This document shows positions 1 through 10,467 of a stretch of DNA of 64,000 bases, piece by piece; position 1 is the stretch's first letter; each line of letters starts with the position of its first letter. Made by a program: the position numbers and the translations under genes. The stretch is from positions 310,001 to 374,000 of the forward strand of contig JAEQBH010000988.1 of assembly GCA_016808115.1 (NCBI GenBank), written 5' to 3'. Origin of the DNA: Tetrastigma voinierianum. Its lineage: Eukaryota > Streptophyta > Magnoliopsida > Vitales > Vitaceae. The notes below the pieces were generated by a model. The model was given only the letters and a program-made list of their open reading frames with translations, did not search any database and was not told where the DNA came from.

Positions 1-1207
1 AGTAAAATTGAAGAAAAAATATGCAAAGTCATCATGCAGTCATAGCAAAATGGTGATCCTTTTGTCTACATGATGTCCTGCTATGACTCCCGCATTGGTA
101 TGAGTAGATTTTAGACTCCGAGGGCTTTACATAGACACCAAGATCACATGATTCGAAGTCCGAATAAGCAAGATATGACATCACGAAGTGAAGGAGACAT
201 AAAAGGAAGAAATTCGGCAAAAGAGTGAGTGCCCTCACGTTACAACGTGAGTGCCCTCACGTTACAACGTGAGTGCCCTCACATTACAGCATGAGTGCCC
301 TCACACTACAGCATGAGTTCACTCACACTTTAGTGTGAGAACACGCTATAACATGGGTATTTTCACACTTCAGCATGGTTTGGCTTCGAGTCTTCTAGTA
401 GTTCCCATTTTTTCTCCAAGTCGTAGTGCCAAATTCATCGTGCCGCGTGGATGTCGAGACCCTGATTTTTCACGAAGCCCGTCTCCTCGGTAAAAGAGGA
501 ATTAGGGCGTGAATGCAGGGGAAAAGGAAGAGATAAGCAAAGTAGAGGTTCATTTGGGGGGATAGAAATCGATGAGAGGGAGGTCTTCTCTTGGGGTTCC
601 TCCCTCTTGAAGATTTTTCATTTGGGAGAAGAAGGAGACTTAAAGAAGAAGATGGAAGAGAAGAAGGAAGCTCCTCCACCAGATTTGTTTCTTTTCTTCC
701 CATTTCCGTTTTCCCTTCCTTTGATGGTTGTATATCTTCTTCCATTTATGTTCTAGTTAGTTTTCGTAGGGTTTAGATGTAGCCAAAGACATGTTTGTAT
801 GAATTTCTCCTAATTTCTATCGATCGATGTTTTATTTCATATTTAGGTTGAGTATTTCATTTTGATCTTAATGCTTGTGGGTATTCAGCCAATATTTGCA
901 TGAATTGTGGTTTGATTCAAGATCGAGAGGTGAGAGTTAAAATTAGACAATGGATGATGTATCATCTAATTATCATGAGATAGAGATATAAATGAGATTA
1001 GGTGTGGTATTAGGGTTTCTTGTGTTTAATGTTCCTTTAGAAATCTAGGGTTGAGCAGAGATGCAAAATACCTGATCCTAATGGTAGTATATGGATGCTC
1101 TATAGAGATTTGCATAGACAATAGTGAAATTGCCATCTTCATGATGAATAAATATTGATTAATTGGGTTGGGAGGTTGATACATAATTAGGTTGGGAGGT
1201 TCATACA
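1..1207 (+). repeat. E3 5' LTR, first segment (start lies outside window)
   Basis: This segment aligns with 38797 to about 39890 of the E3 3' LTR, starting at the shared stretch ending in AAAGTCATCATGCAGTC. It holds the 22-bp palindromic tandem array (225-334), a TATA-poor region around 490-520, and a long AT-rich R/U5-like part whose text (around 840-1130) is also recognisably similar to the E4 LTR near 44600-44900. The LTR stops at 1207, where E1 begins, and resumes at 35715. The 3' LTR lacks the part corresponding to about 1135-1207 and 35727-35875, so the two LTRs differ by a deletion of about 0.2-0.3 kb. Confidence 0.88.
225..334. repeat. Five 22-bp tandem repeats built on a GTGAG..CTCAC palindrome (E3 LTR)
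   Basis: Units start at 225, 247, 269, 291 and 313. The first two are identical (GTGAGTGCCCTCACGTTACA then AC); the others carry mainly G-to-A and C-to-T changes. Each junction reads like a dyad of the type CTCACGTTACAACGTGAG. Further half-diverged copies run on to about 380. The matching stretch of the 3' LTR is 39020-39220. The variants look like CpG decay of an older TCACG..CGTGA palindrome. Confidence 0.85.
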
Positions 1208-1208
1208 C
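1161..1208 (+). repeat. 24-bp direct repeat at the E1 insertion point
   Basis: Two 24-bp units, 1161-1184 and 1185-1208, differ at a few positions (shared core GGTTGGGAGGTT). The E1 insertion begins at the end of the second unit. A 12-bp sequence, GAGGTTCATACA, is present at 1196-1207 and again at 35715-35726 on the far side of E1. Confidence 0.75.
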
Positions 1209-2817
1209 AAAAACTTGTTGATTGACCAAATTATACCAACAAAATCTTCAACTCAGCTACTAGAGGCTAATGTCTCGTCCCCGATAATTGTGCCAAAAAC
1301 TTGTTGATTAGATTTTTAACATAGACAAAAAATAACTGGATCTTAACATTTATTTGTTTGGAAGAATTTTGGCGTGCTATCAGAACTAAATCGAGTCCAC
1401 AGCGACAAACGTAAAAACATTTGAGATCAGATAATAAAGATGTGTTTGCTTTGTATGAAAATGTTTCATTTGAAAATGTGTTTTAACAGTTCCTTTGCGA
1501 AGTGCCACGGTCGTAAAAGTAAAAATTAGTTGGGTCCGGATATCATTCCAGTTGATGAAAAATCTAAAGATCAATCACCTCATCTAATCAAGATCCTTAC
1601 TATTTGAACTCCAAATTTAAAATTGATTCAGTTCTTAAACTAAAGGAATTATAAAAACTAATTAAAATTCTATAATTGTATATGATGAATTCAAAATAAT
1701 TGGATTGGAAAGTTCACTGGGTAAGTAACACTGGGAAATAGTTCCATGTACAATTATCAATTTCTGCATCAGTTTATACATGGTTTAGTCATTAGATTGA
1801 AATCTTAACTTGTCAAAGATGCAAGGTAGTATAGTTTATATTTCTCCACACACTATACATTTTGCTAATTAGATTTTCATGTTCCTTTCAGACACATGAG
1901 TCTAATAAGTTACTTGTATAATATATTCCTCTTTCTAAGATTTGGGTATTTTTTCTTCTCAGTACTTCACACAAGATTTATTAATCTTAGAACTGAAGAA
2001 TTCTTGCCCCTATAGACAAGGTAATTCAAGCCTTCCCCAATTTCATTGGTATCGCATCCATCTAATCTGATATAATTCTCTATCTCCTTGATTAGATCTC
2101 TGCTAACACGGGATTAAGATCCTTTCATCAAAAAAAGGAGAAATCTCTTATCAATTAAATTGATTTATCATCCAACTAATCCTCACACCATGAGTAAATC
2201 AGTGATTTATCGAAGTATTCCTTCAGAGTTCATTAGTTCCATAATATTAGTCTAACATACCCCAGTAAGCTAATTCCCCGATACTCTCCCGAGGATTCTC
2301 TATCTGTGTCTAGGGCCTCACGGAAATTAGAGCAAGATACAGTCCTTTTCTTAGTACATGCTACTAATTTTTTGAATAAGTAATTTTAAGAACAACACCA
2401 ATCAAATAAATTCAAGATTTCGAACTATGAGGTTCTTTCAAGTTATGCAGAAAATAATAATAAACATCGATTCATTCCCAGAGGGAGCTCAGTCATTACA
2501 ACTAACAATGACTAATTGATCAGGAAACTTCACTAAGATTGCGAGATAACTGAAATAAATGAACTTCAGAAATTCTCCAAATTTCATTTAAATCAAAAAG
2601 TGATGAAAACTAAGATTTTACAATAAACCCAGCTCGACACCTTGCACTAGATCACAGTTCAATTCGAAAGAAAAAAAAAAAACTAAGCTAAGACTAAATT
2701 GATGAATAAGAAATGAAAGAAAAAAAGAAGATAAAAAGTAAAATAATATACAAGGAGATTCCTGCTACCAAGAAGTTCTTGATTTGGTGGAAGCTGCGCA
2801 TAGTGCCTTAGATGCTT

Positions 2818-2828
2818 CTATTTATAGA
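2818..2828 (-). promoter_or_regulatory. TATA box of E1 3' LTR
   Basis: On the minus strand TCTATAAATAG lies 72 bases downstream of the last TGTCGCGACA copy (2901). The same box at the same distance is present in the LTR at 30556-30566; 34350-34360 is a close variant and 16902-16912 a decayed one (TCTAGAAATAG). Its conservation across LTR copies supports a real core promoter. Confidence 0.75.
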
Positions 2829-2889
2829 TTTTCAAATGATGGGCCGCACTTCAAGGTAGAAATTGTGGATCCCCAAAAATTCTGGCCCA

Positions 2890-4060
2890 ATAGGTTGCTT
2901 TGTCGCGACATAGAAAATTATGTCGCGACATAGTTGTCATCTTTGTTCCTTAGCTTTTGTTGTGGCTTGCAGTTTTATCTTGCGACATAATTTGAAAATG
3001 TTGCGACAAAGTTCTACTGAAGTTGTCTAGTAATTGTCGCGACATAAATGTCTTGTGTCGTGACATAAAACTCTGTTGCAACCAACTTGTCATTCCTTAC
3101 TGCTCTTGAAAAATGTCATGACATGAAATTTCTTTGTCGCGACAAAGCTTCTTATCTTTCAGCTTGGTTCTATGTCGCAACATAAAACATTCTTTTGATC
3201 ACACTGTGTCACGATAGTTTTCTGTTTTGTTCTCTTCATCTTATGTCGCGACATAAAATTTCTTTGTCGCAACAATTTTTTTTGCCTTCAGCTCTTCAAC
3301 TTTGTTGTGACATACTTTTCTATGTTGCAACATTCTTTCTGTGGTTCTTCTCAACCTTTGTCACGATAATATTTTCTTTTGTCGTGATAGAGTTCCTCAC
3401 AGTTGCATGTTGTTGTTGTCGCGACAAATATTTTCTATGTCGCTACATAGTCTTGTTGTCTTGTACTGCTGAATCTGAACTCTATGTCGCGACAAACCTT
3501 GAAAATGTCATGACATATTTCCTTCCTTGATCTTTGTCGCTAGCTGAACTGTTTGTTGCAACATTGAAATCTTTGTCACGATATACTTATCTTGACTTGT
3601 CTTATTGCTCTTCCATTTTCTGTCGCGACATTATTTTCCTTTGTCGTGACAGAAATCTATCACTTTGCAGCTTTTTATGTTTGTTGAGACAAAACTCTAC
3701 TACCATTTGCTTAATCATTGTTGCGACAGAGCAAAATAATATTACGACATTCTTCTACAACAACTTCTCAATCAATGTCGCGACATAATTTTCCATTGTC
3801 GCGACAAAGTTCTGTCTTCTGATTACCATTATGTCACCACATTCATTTTTCTGTCACAACATTTATTATTCAATCTTTCTCATTTTGTGTCGCGACAAGG
3901 TTGTGAAATGTTGTGACAGAGCTCACTTCTAAACTTGAGATCAACTTTAACTTTGTTGTGACATAGCATTTCTTGTTGCGACATAGCTTTTGATGGTTCT
4001 ATTGAGATTATGTTGCGACATTCTGAAATTCTGTTAGCCAATTTTATGCTTCATTTCTTG
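2890..4060. repeat. TGTCGCGACA palindrome array, E1 3' LTR
   Basis: I find eleven exact copies of the 10-bp palindrome, at 2901, 2921, 3035, 3135, 3244, 3417, 3485, 3621, 3776, 3797 and 3888, plus many one- or two-base variants between them (TGTCGTGACA, TGTTGCGACA, TGTCGCAACA, TGTCATGACA). The variants are almost all C-to-T or G-to-A at the two CpG steps, as expected from methylated-cytosine decay. In six of the eleven exact copies the next base on each side is also symmetric. Spacing is irregular, from 20 to about 170 bases between exact copies. Confidence 0.93.
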
Positions 4061-4201
4061 CTGGATTTGCTTCTTCTGCATTTAAAACCTGTAAAACACA
4101 AAGTTGGTGAATATTCAATAATTCAGCATTCAAATAAATCATAAACTTCTAAAAATATGCCAAAGAAATGAATTAGGAATAGATGAGTTTAGGACTCATC
4201 A

Positions 4202-4218
4202 AACTCCCCCAAACTTAA
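4202..4218 (-). other. E1 polypurine tract
   Basis: On the minus strand AAGTTTGGGGGAGTTT directly precedes the LTR start TGATGAGTCC. A purine tract at this position primes plus-strand DNA synthesis in LTR elements. E2 (28830-28848) and E3 (38652-38671) have equivalents. Confidence 0.85.
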
Positions 4219-6189
4219 GGCTTTTCTTATCCCCAAGCAAAGAAAATAAAATTTTGTTTGTCCTCAAACAATTTAGCTTTTATTTTTAAGGACATTTTTC
4301 TGTTTTGCCCTAAACATCTTTTCTCTTGAATCCATAATTTGGCAGGAAAAATAAGTTAGTTGTAAAATTATTTTTAAACATGTTTCCAATCTAGAACCAG
4401 GAAGAATTTCAATCAAGTTCACTAAACAGCCAAATAATTTCCATGATGTAAACAATTCAATTATTCATCCCTGATTTGTGAGTTGTGATGGTCTTCTCTC
4501 TTCTTCCTTGGTAGATTAGTTAATCTTCTGGGATAATACTCAGATAACATACTTCTCCTTCATTCTTTAAAGTCCCATATGATTGTTTGTCATATTAATC
4601 TCCACTAATGTAAGCATACACCACATTCAGGATCAATTAAGTCTTTTAGGCTTATAATGTGTGGCTTAGGTAATAAGGTAGATAATTGGACAATTTAGGC
4701 TCAATTTTACCTAGATTTTACTTACAACTTAACATACTTGCCTTCATTATGCATCATTGACGTTTTCCATTGATGTCAACTCTCTAACATCCTCATTTGG
4801 TTAGATTGTATCTTTGCATACTCTATTATTGTTATTTTCTTGACCCTTATTCAGGTATAGATTCTCTTCCTCATCTTAGAAGCTTTTTCACTTTTCATCT
4901 TCTATAAAGGTTTATAGATTAGTGCAATTTTTTGCCTTTTAAGATTTCTACCACCCTTAACGAACTTTGGGTTAGCAACTCCCATACCAATTGGCATTAG
5001 GGTACTAGGTGTTGAAACACCCCTAAGAACTTAATTGTTTAAGGGAGGAAGGCTACAAGACCAAATTCATTACACCTTGATACTTTTCTTTTCACAGGTT
5101 CTTTTCTTCATTCTTTTCGTCTTTCCTCATCTTAATTGATTGTCCTTTCTCAACCCTTCTTATCATTTTTTCATAATTTGAAATAATATTCCCATAAACT
5201 TGTCATCTTCTATCATTGATGTATTTGTCATGCAATCTGGGCAAATAAGTGTTCTTTACTGTAGGATTATATTTAAGGGAGAGTCTAGGATTTTCATTTG
5301 CTGGTTGATAATAGAGTGGCTATTGTTTCGAATAAAGGAACTAATGTGTATGCTTATGCATATTATAGGAGTAGGCTTTGAAGGCCAGGCTTCGGATGGT
5401 CTATATCATTTCTTGTTAGTGAATGCTTTGGCAAGTTTCGCCTTGACTAATAATCTAACAAGTACTAGGACATTTGGAGATTAAACTATGATGGATCCCA
5501 AAAGATGTCCCTAATCTTAGCACAATTTGTTTCAGAGTTACTTTTGACCATGTGCAATGTTTATCAAGATTCATAATAACTAAACTATTTACAAAAATAA
5601 AATTATAGGTCTTATTTGTTCCATAAATTTGTTGAAATCTTCCTCATTCTTGAAGTTCAACACATTCATTGATAAATTAAGAACTTCTCTTTTTCCAATT
5701 CACTTCCTCCTACCTCAATTTCATCTATCAAATTTTTGTTTGGTTCCTGGACATGTTGCTATGCTATTTTACAAGTCAAAAGCTTATTTAAATTAAACCA
5801 TTCAATTCAAAGAAATTTAACACAACAACAATTCAATTCCATCATCTTTCAAATTCTACCAAACAATTCCTTAGCTACTCCTGACAATCAAGCAGAAAGC
5901 TAGTTTCTCCATCATTCAGCAAAGTTATACACTAAAAGTCATCAATTTTTATTTATTTAAAATCAAGGAATGAAAAATAAAATAGACACAAGAGAAGTGC
6001 AAGATGAGAATGGACACAAATTCTTACAAAGAATTTTTCATTTATGATTTATTGTACAGGAGATTCAGTCACAAAACAAGAGGAATAAAGGGGAAAAAAT
6101 TGATTTGTGTAAAATATTGTAATCATTTTTTTCTTCTATCATTCTTATTAGGATGATTAAAATTCACTGGTTCAAACTTGTAATTGATT
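4219..6189 (-). other. E1 3' UTR, no gene seen
   Basis: AT-rich sequence that aligns in reverse with the E2 3' UTR (about 27340-28829), for example the shared stretch around 6010-6020 and 27360. No reading frame is supported. A conserved box at about 4957-5025 has relatives in E2, E3 and E4 (minus-strand core CCTAATGCCAATTGGTATGG). Small frames here (such as 5200-5484) show no family resemblance. Confidence 0.7.
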
Positions 6190-7530
6190 ACTACCCAAAA
6201 AGTGTTATTTTACACCCTTATTAATACAGGTCTTGAGCACTTTTTGTGTACTAATAAGCCTAATTAACCAAATTGGCATGTTAAGGACCCCTGTGAGCTC
6301 TTGTCAGGAAATGTTATGGCGGGATTTTGTTGTTTTTCTTAATTTATTTGTGCGAAGTTATTGAATCAGCTCAACCATGGAGAATCAAATTCAACTTAAA
6401 GTTGTAGATCATAAACAGGAAGAAGAACAGCATAGAATCATGGTAATTTCGCAAGGGTTACTTGGTACGTGGCTCTAAATTTAGTAGAAATTTACGAAAT
6501 TCGTAATGCTTGTGAAATTCAGCGAGTACTGGCCCCTCACGGCACAACGAAATTGTTCCTGCACACTTTTGACTGTTTGACTTTTTGCTACGATTTTTTG
6601 TTTTGCCTAAATTGTCCCTCATGTAATAGTGACCAATTCATACTTTTTGTAATTTTTCTTGGCTTTGGGTAGTATATAAGTCCCAAGCATCACTATAAAA
6701 GGGGACTTTTTTTTGGGATCGTTAATAAAGTTTGACGGGAAGCTTTTAGCAGCTCTCGCTCTTTTTCATTTTCTCTCATTTTCTCTCACTTTCTCACTCG
6801 CCAAACAGCCTCTGAGGATGACAGCTCAAAGGATGAGTGGCTAGAACCTCTTTCTCCTTGAAGAGGAAGGTCACTGGGTAAAGGAGATGTGGTAAACTGA
6901 GGGTTCTCATGTTTTTAACGCAGGTATTCATTGACATTTTTGTGTTTCCTTTGAACTCTAGGTTTAAATCCCTTCGATGCACCTTGAATGATCTGTATTT
7001 GATAATCTTTTAGGGTTAAGTGGATGCTTGTGCTGGAATCATGACATTCATTAATTATCCTCACATTAGTCATTGGAAGGTGAGTCGAGGAGACTTGTTT
7101 TCAGCTATGCGAGACCAACGTGCTCAACGAATACCATTTCTCGAGGATAATTATTAAGGGTTAGGTTTATAGCTAAATGAAGATCCGGTTCGGGAGATGA
7201 CGCTATGGAATTAAATCCTCCGCGTGAGAAAAAATTTGAGAACCCCTCGGTGCCATTAGAACCCAAACCTAGTAGCCTGACACTTCAAGGAGCCTTCTTT
7301 TACATTTTTACTTCATTTTATTTCCAGTTTTCAACCATTACACCCCTTGTTTTTATCAAAACCCAAAATCCAAAACGAATTCACCATTTTAGACTTCTTA
7401 TAAAATTTATTTCTTGTGAGAAAAGCCGTCACGTGTTGAGCCTAGAGCCACTATACTACGATGGTCATCTTTGTATGGTGGGAGGAAATAGGTATAAATT
7501 TTGTTGATTCGTGCCCTGCGAACCACGAGA
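6190..7530. mobile_element. About 1.3-kb insert in the E1 3' region, possibly a solo LTR
   Basis: E1 and E2 align on both sides (E1 near 6160-6190 and from about 7530; E2 near 27180-27240), but this segment has no counterpart in E2. Read on the plus strand it opens near TGTTATTTTACACCC (6203), has a good TATA box CTATAAAAGGGG near 6693, and has no coding capacity. That is what a solo LTR of a different family would look like. I could not find a clean target duplication or a defined right end, so the boundaries and identity are uncertain. Confidence 0.45.
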
Positions 7531-8384
7531 TCGTGGCAACGGATGAGGAGAGAATTCAGGGAATTTGACTGGTGGTCTTTTAGCCTTGCTACCTTATTCT
7601 TTGTTGAATACATACCACTCCATGGAAAGAGCCATTTGCTTAATAAGATCATCTTGTCTCTACCCTATATATATGTTGAGGTTCCTCGTGTTTTTTTAGT
7701 CGTCTTAGGTATTGTTGATCATGTTTTTAGCTCGTCCTGAAGTTCTCCCATGGTTTAGGGTTACTTCCATTCTTTTTTTGTCCCTTTGTTACATGATGAG
7801 CCTTATTTGTCGATGTTTTCTGCAATGCATGAGGCATGCGCCTTTGCAACATGTTACGCTCCATAGCATCCTCTCTCCTTCATGATCTGGCGAGCTCACT
7901 ATCCCTCTTTGGCTGTTGGAATGAAAGCTCTATCCACTAGCCTTGAGTTCTTCGCTTTCGATTCTTTTCTCACATCTTCGATTTATTCTTCCATTCATCA
8001 TCCCTCTATTTGAGTGCATCCTCCAAATTCTGATCTCTTCTTCTCAGCTCTGCATCCATGCACTCATCCCTCAATTGGAGTTGGACTTTCAGCTGTTTGT
8101 CCCTCTCTTGTCTCATAGCTTTTAGCATCTCCATCAATTATGTATTGTTACTATGATGCCCCGAGCTCTCAACTTGCTCTTGATGGATTTGTCTTAAGTC
8201 TAGGGATACTGTAAAAATGGGGCTCAAACTTCTCTGCCTCTATTGATGCTCTTGAGCTGCGCTCTTAAACTGTATTTGATTGATTTCTTTGTTATCTCCT
8301 TCCTTTCTTTAAGCTTTTTCTTCTTTTTCCTTGCCTCTATTCTTCGGCCCCTTAATTATTCCTATCAATGTCAGAGGTGAAGTC
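7531..8384 (-). pseudogene. E1 env-like frame, decayed C-terminal coiled-coil part
   Basis: On the minus strand this continues the env-like frame upstream of it. It aligns with E2 26440-27178, where the translation is rich in Glu, Lys, Gln and Arg and reads as a coiled coil. In E1 the stretch is heavily interrupted and only short pieces can be followed. No catalytic motif is visible. The 3' end merges into the insert at 6190-7530. Confidence 0.5.
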
Positions 8385-9270
8385 TTAGGACATGTCTCTT
8401 CTTCTTCCCAGTCGCCTTCCACACCTCCTAAAATGCATAGCCTTTGTGATTAGTGCTGGATGAGGTACTAGTCCCTTGTAGTTGCCTCTGTAACAACTCA
8501 AAATTGAGTTTTCTATTATTTTCCCAACACGAAATTTGTATCCTTTTAAGGTGGCATACAAAAGTATTGCCTCCTTCTCCCTGACTATACTCAAATGTTT
8601 AGAAGGTAAAATGACTAAGAAAATGAAATAAAACCAGACCTTGGCTTGTTTAGTCAACGATCCTCTTGCAATGGACTCATGGGGATTATTCCTTGTGGAA
8701 TTCCATTTCCCTTTCCCATCAGTCAGCAAATCAATAATCTTCTGGAAATCTGGTTCTTTTACTAGTTTCTTGAGCTTCAAACTATTAATTCTCTCATTTA
8801 GATTGAAAGTTTGGTTGATCTTCTCCCTATTGAATGGTATCCATTTACCTCTGACATACACAGTATTTTCCTTCATCCCTACCATTTCAAGTTGAATTCC
8901 TTCACCATATCTACAAATCTAGGAGCCTTGTGCTCACAGAAGAGGTGTCATCCTCTCTTCTCAATTATTTCTTGGAAGGGTGAGATTAACCTGCTCCAAT
9001 GAAGTCCCTATGCTGCAACTTATCCCTCCCTGCAAAATAAGCACGCTCTGAAACATAATCGCTTGCTTTTTCCACCATTTGCTTAGCTTCAGCTTCTCTT
9101 TTTCTCTTTCTGGTTTCTTCAGTCGGTTGTTTGATTTATGTTCGTGCTTTAGATCTTTCTCCCTCTTGTATTGTTCCTGATTGATTTTCTTGAACTGCTT
9201 CTTCCTCGTCCTCTCCGTACTCTTCCATCATTTCGTTCAGGTTAGGAATAAGGTGCGATGGCTCAGACAT
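8385..9270 (-). pseudogene. E1 env-like 3' reading frame (plant putative transposon protein domain)
   Basis: The frame starts at the ATG at 9270 (MSEPSHLIPNLNEMMEEYGE), has an acidic N-terminal part, then a conserved block with motifs AYFAGRDKLQHRDFIG, VYVRGKWIPF, FQKIIDLLTD and YRGNYKGLVPHPALIT. The last 166 residues (8885-8385) are still open. The block resembles the domain of Athila-type elements catalogued as a putative plant transposon protein; its biochemical function is not known and I see no signal peptide or membrane segment that would make it an envelope protein. It is separate from pol and preceded by its own TATA-like box (9385-9400) and a palindrome array (9474-9850). At least three stops or shifts interrupt it. 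E2 25560-26440 and E4 53690-54267 are homologous. Confidence 0.75.
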
Positions 9271-9384
9271 GGTCAGAATATGGTTTTGGGAATCTAGGGC
9301 TTTCGAAAGGAGATGAGAAATATTTGGTGAAGGAAGATGAGTGGGTTGATGGTTTATGAGGAAGGTGGCCTTTCAGATTTCAAA

Positions 9385-9400
9385 ATTATCTATTTATGGG
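9385..9400 (-). promoter_or_regulatory. Internal TATA-like box ahead of E1 env-like frame
   Basis: Minus strand CCCATAAATAGATAAT lies about 115-130 bases upstream of the ATG at 9270 and about 75 bases downstream of the nearest internal TGTCGCGACA copy (9474). The spacing and wording mirror the LTR promoter (array, then TCTATAAATAG about 72 bases on). I infer a second, internal promoter; no transcript evidence is available here. Confidence 0.5.
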
Positions 9401-9473
9401 CCAAATGTTTTGTTGTGCCTTCTTTAAATGTCAACAAATGCTAGCCTAGGGTTTATTCCCTTTTTTAATCCTA

Positions 9474-9850
9474 TGTCGCGACATAAAGCACTAATGTCGC
9501 AACATATTTTCTGCAATCAATTAAAGGCTAGGTCAATCATTTGCTGTGACAAAGCAAGAATATCATGACGTAAAAATATGTTGTTCAAGTGTACTTATGT
9601 CACGAAAAAGAGGAATAATGTCGCGACAAACACTTTCTTGCAAAATCAGAGTTTAGAGCCAACTTTGTCGCGACAAAGAGAGATAATGTCGCGACCTAAT
9701 TCATTCATCTCAATTTAAACAATGTCATGACATAAAGAAATATGTCGTAACATACTTTCCTACGACTTCAAAAAGACTAGTCCATTCTTTGTCATGACAA
9801 AGAGAACCGATGTCTCAACACAGTTGAAATAATGTCGCAACAAAAGATTG
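9474..9850. repeat. Internal TGTCGCGACA palindrome array of E1
   Basis: Exact copies at 9474, 9619 and 9666, with many CpG-decayed variants up to about 9850. The array lies between pol and the env-like frame, far from either LTR. E2 has the same arrangement at 24740-25340, so it was present in the family ancestor. Confidence 0.88.
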
Positions 9851-10361
9851 TCTATTGCGGCAATCTTATGGCTTTCCTCAAAATTGCACAATTAACATTT
9901 TTCAACCTATACACACAATACAGGATGCAATATATTCATCCCACTCAAATCATACTTGTGAAGACACATCTAATCATCGAAGAACCTCAATTCAAGTATG
10001 AACAACACATCTCATTTCTTTACTCAATATAATTCAACATGATTATCATCAAGGTAGTCAATGAATGAGCACAACAAAGCTATTTCAAATTTCTTGCTCT
10101 AAAAAATTCACACTCCCTTAAAATTCAACTATGCTTTCTCATTAAGGATAGTTAGGGAAAAAGAGAAACTCCCCATTGTAGCACTTTTTGCTTGATAAGT
10201 CTGAGAAGGAATGATTCCAAATAATATCCATCTCTAATACAACTTCATTGTCCTGGAAAATTAAAAAAATTTACAAAATAAAATTTCAAACAAAATTTAA
10301 ACTAAACTTCAAACACACAAAATTTAACAAAAGCGAGCTAATTATGAAAATTAAAATTTTA
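9851..10361 (-). other. E1 spacer between pol and internal array
   Basis: AT-rich non-coding sequence that aligns with E2 24246-24740 (for example TTCTCATT..AACTATGC near 10130 and 24460). I see no gene, promoter or other repeat in it. Confidence 0.6.
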
Positions 10362-10379
10362 CTTGGGTTGCCTCCCAAG
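10362..10379 (-). other. Conserved hairpin box after E1 pol
   Basis: Minus strand CTTGGGAGGCAACCCAAG: a perfect 6-bp stem (CTTGGG/CCCAAG) around a 6-base loop, about 90 bases past the pol stop. Related boxes are at 24228-24245 (E2, decayed) and 52971-52988 (E4, stem intact). Confidence 0.75.
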
Positions 10380-10467
10380 ATGCTGCTCAATTTAATTCTT
10401 TAGCTAGACATTTTTTATAAAATGTTTTCCTTTTAACAAAATTCTCCTCTCTATTCAAAATCTGGAA

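Larger units (their letters stand above)
1208..4201 (-). repeat. E1 3' LTR (about 3.0 kb)
   Basis: On the minus strand the LTR starts TGATGAGTCC (at 4201), directly after a purine tract, and ends near CAAGTTTTTG (at 1208). It matches the LTRs at 15255-18468, 28849-32047 (opposite orientation) and 32868-35714. Order on the minus strand: about 140 bases of leader, the palindrome array (4060-2890), a TATA box at 2828-2818, then about 1.6 kb without coding capacity. Apparent reading frames inside it are generated by the repeated motif. Confidence 0.92.

Noticed and set aside
470..776. Frames on both strands in the E3 LTR
   Set aside because: Both overlap a purine-rich U3/R segment; the frames are not open in the 3' LTR copy at 39240-39520.
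3195..3788. Open frames of 84-111 residues rich in Cys-Arg-Asp and Phe
   Set aside because: They are translations of the TGTCGCGACA array (which lacks stops in some frames) and recur in every LTR in shifting frames; no protein family resemblance.
2890..4060. CRISPR array
   Set aside because: The repeats are 10-bp palindromes at irregular spacing in a plant retroelement LTR with no cas genes; nothing fits CRISPR.
9853..10032. Plus-strand frame 9832-10032 as a small gene
   Set aside because: Antisense spacer of E1, not conserved in frame in E2.
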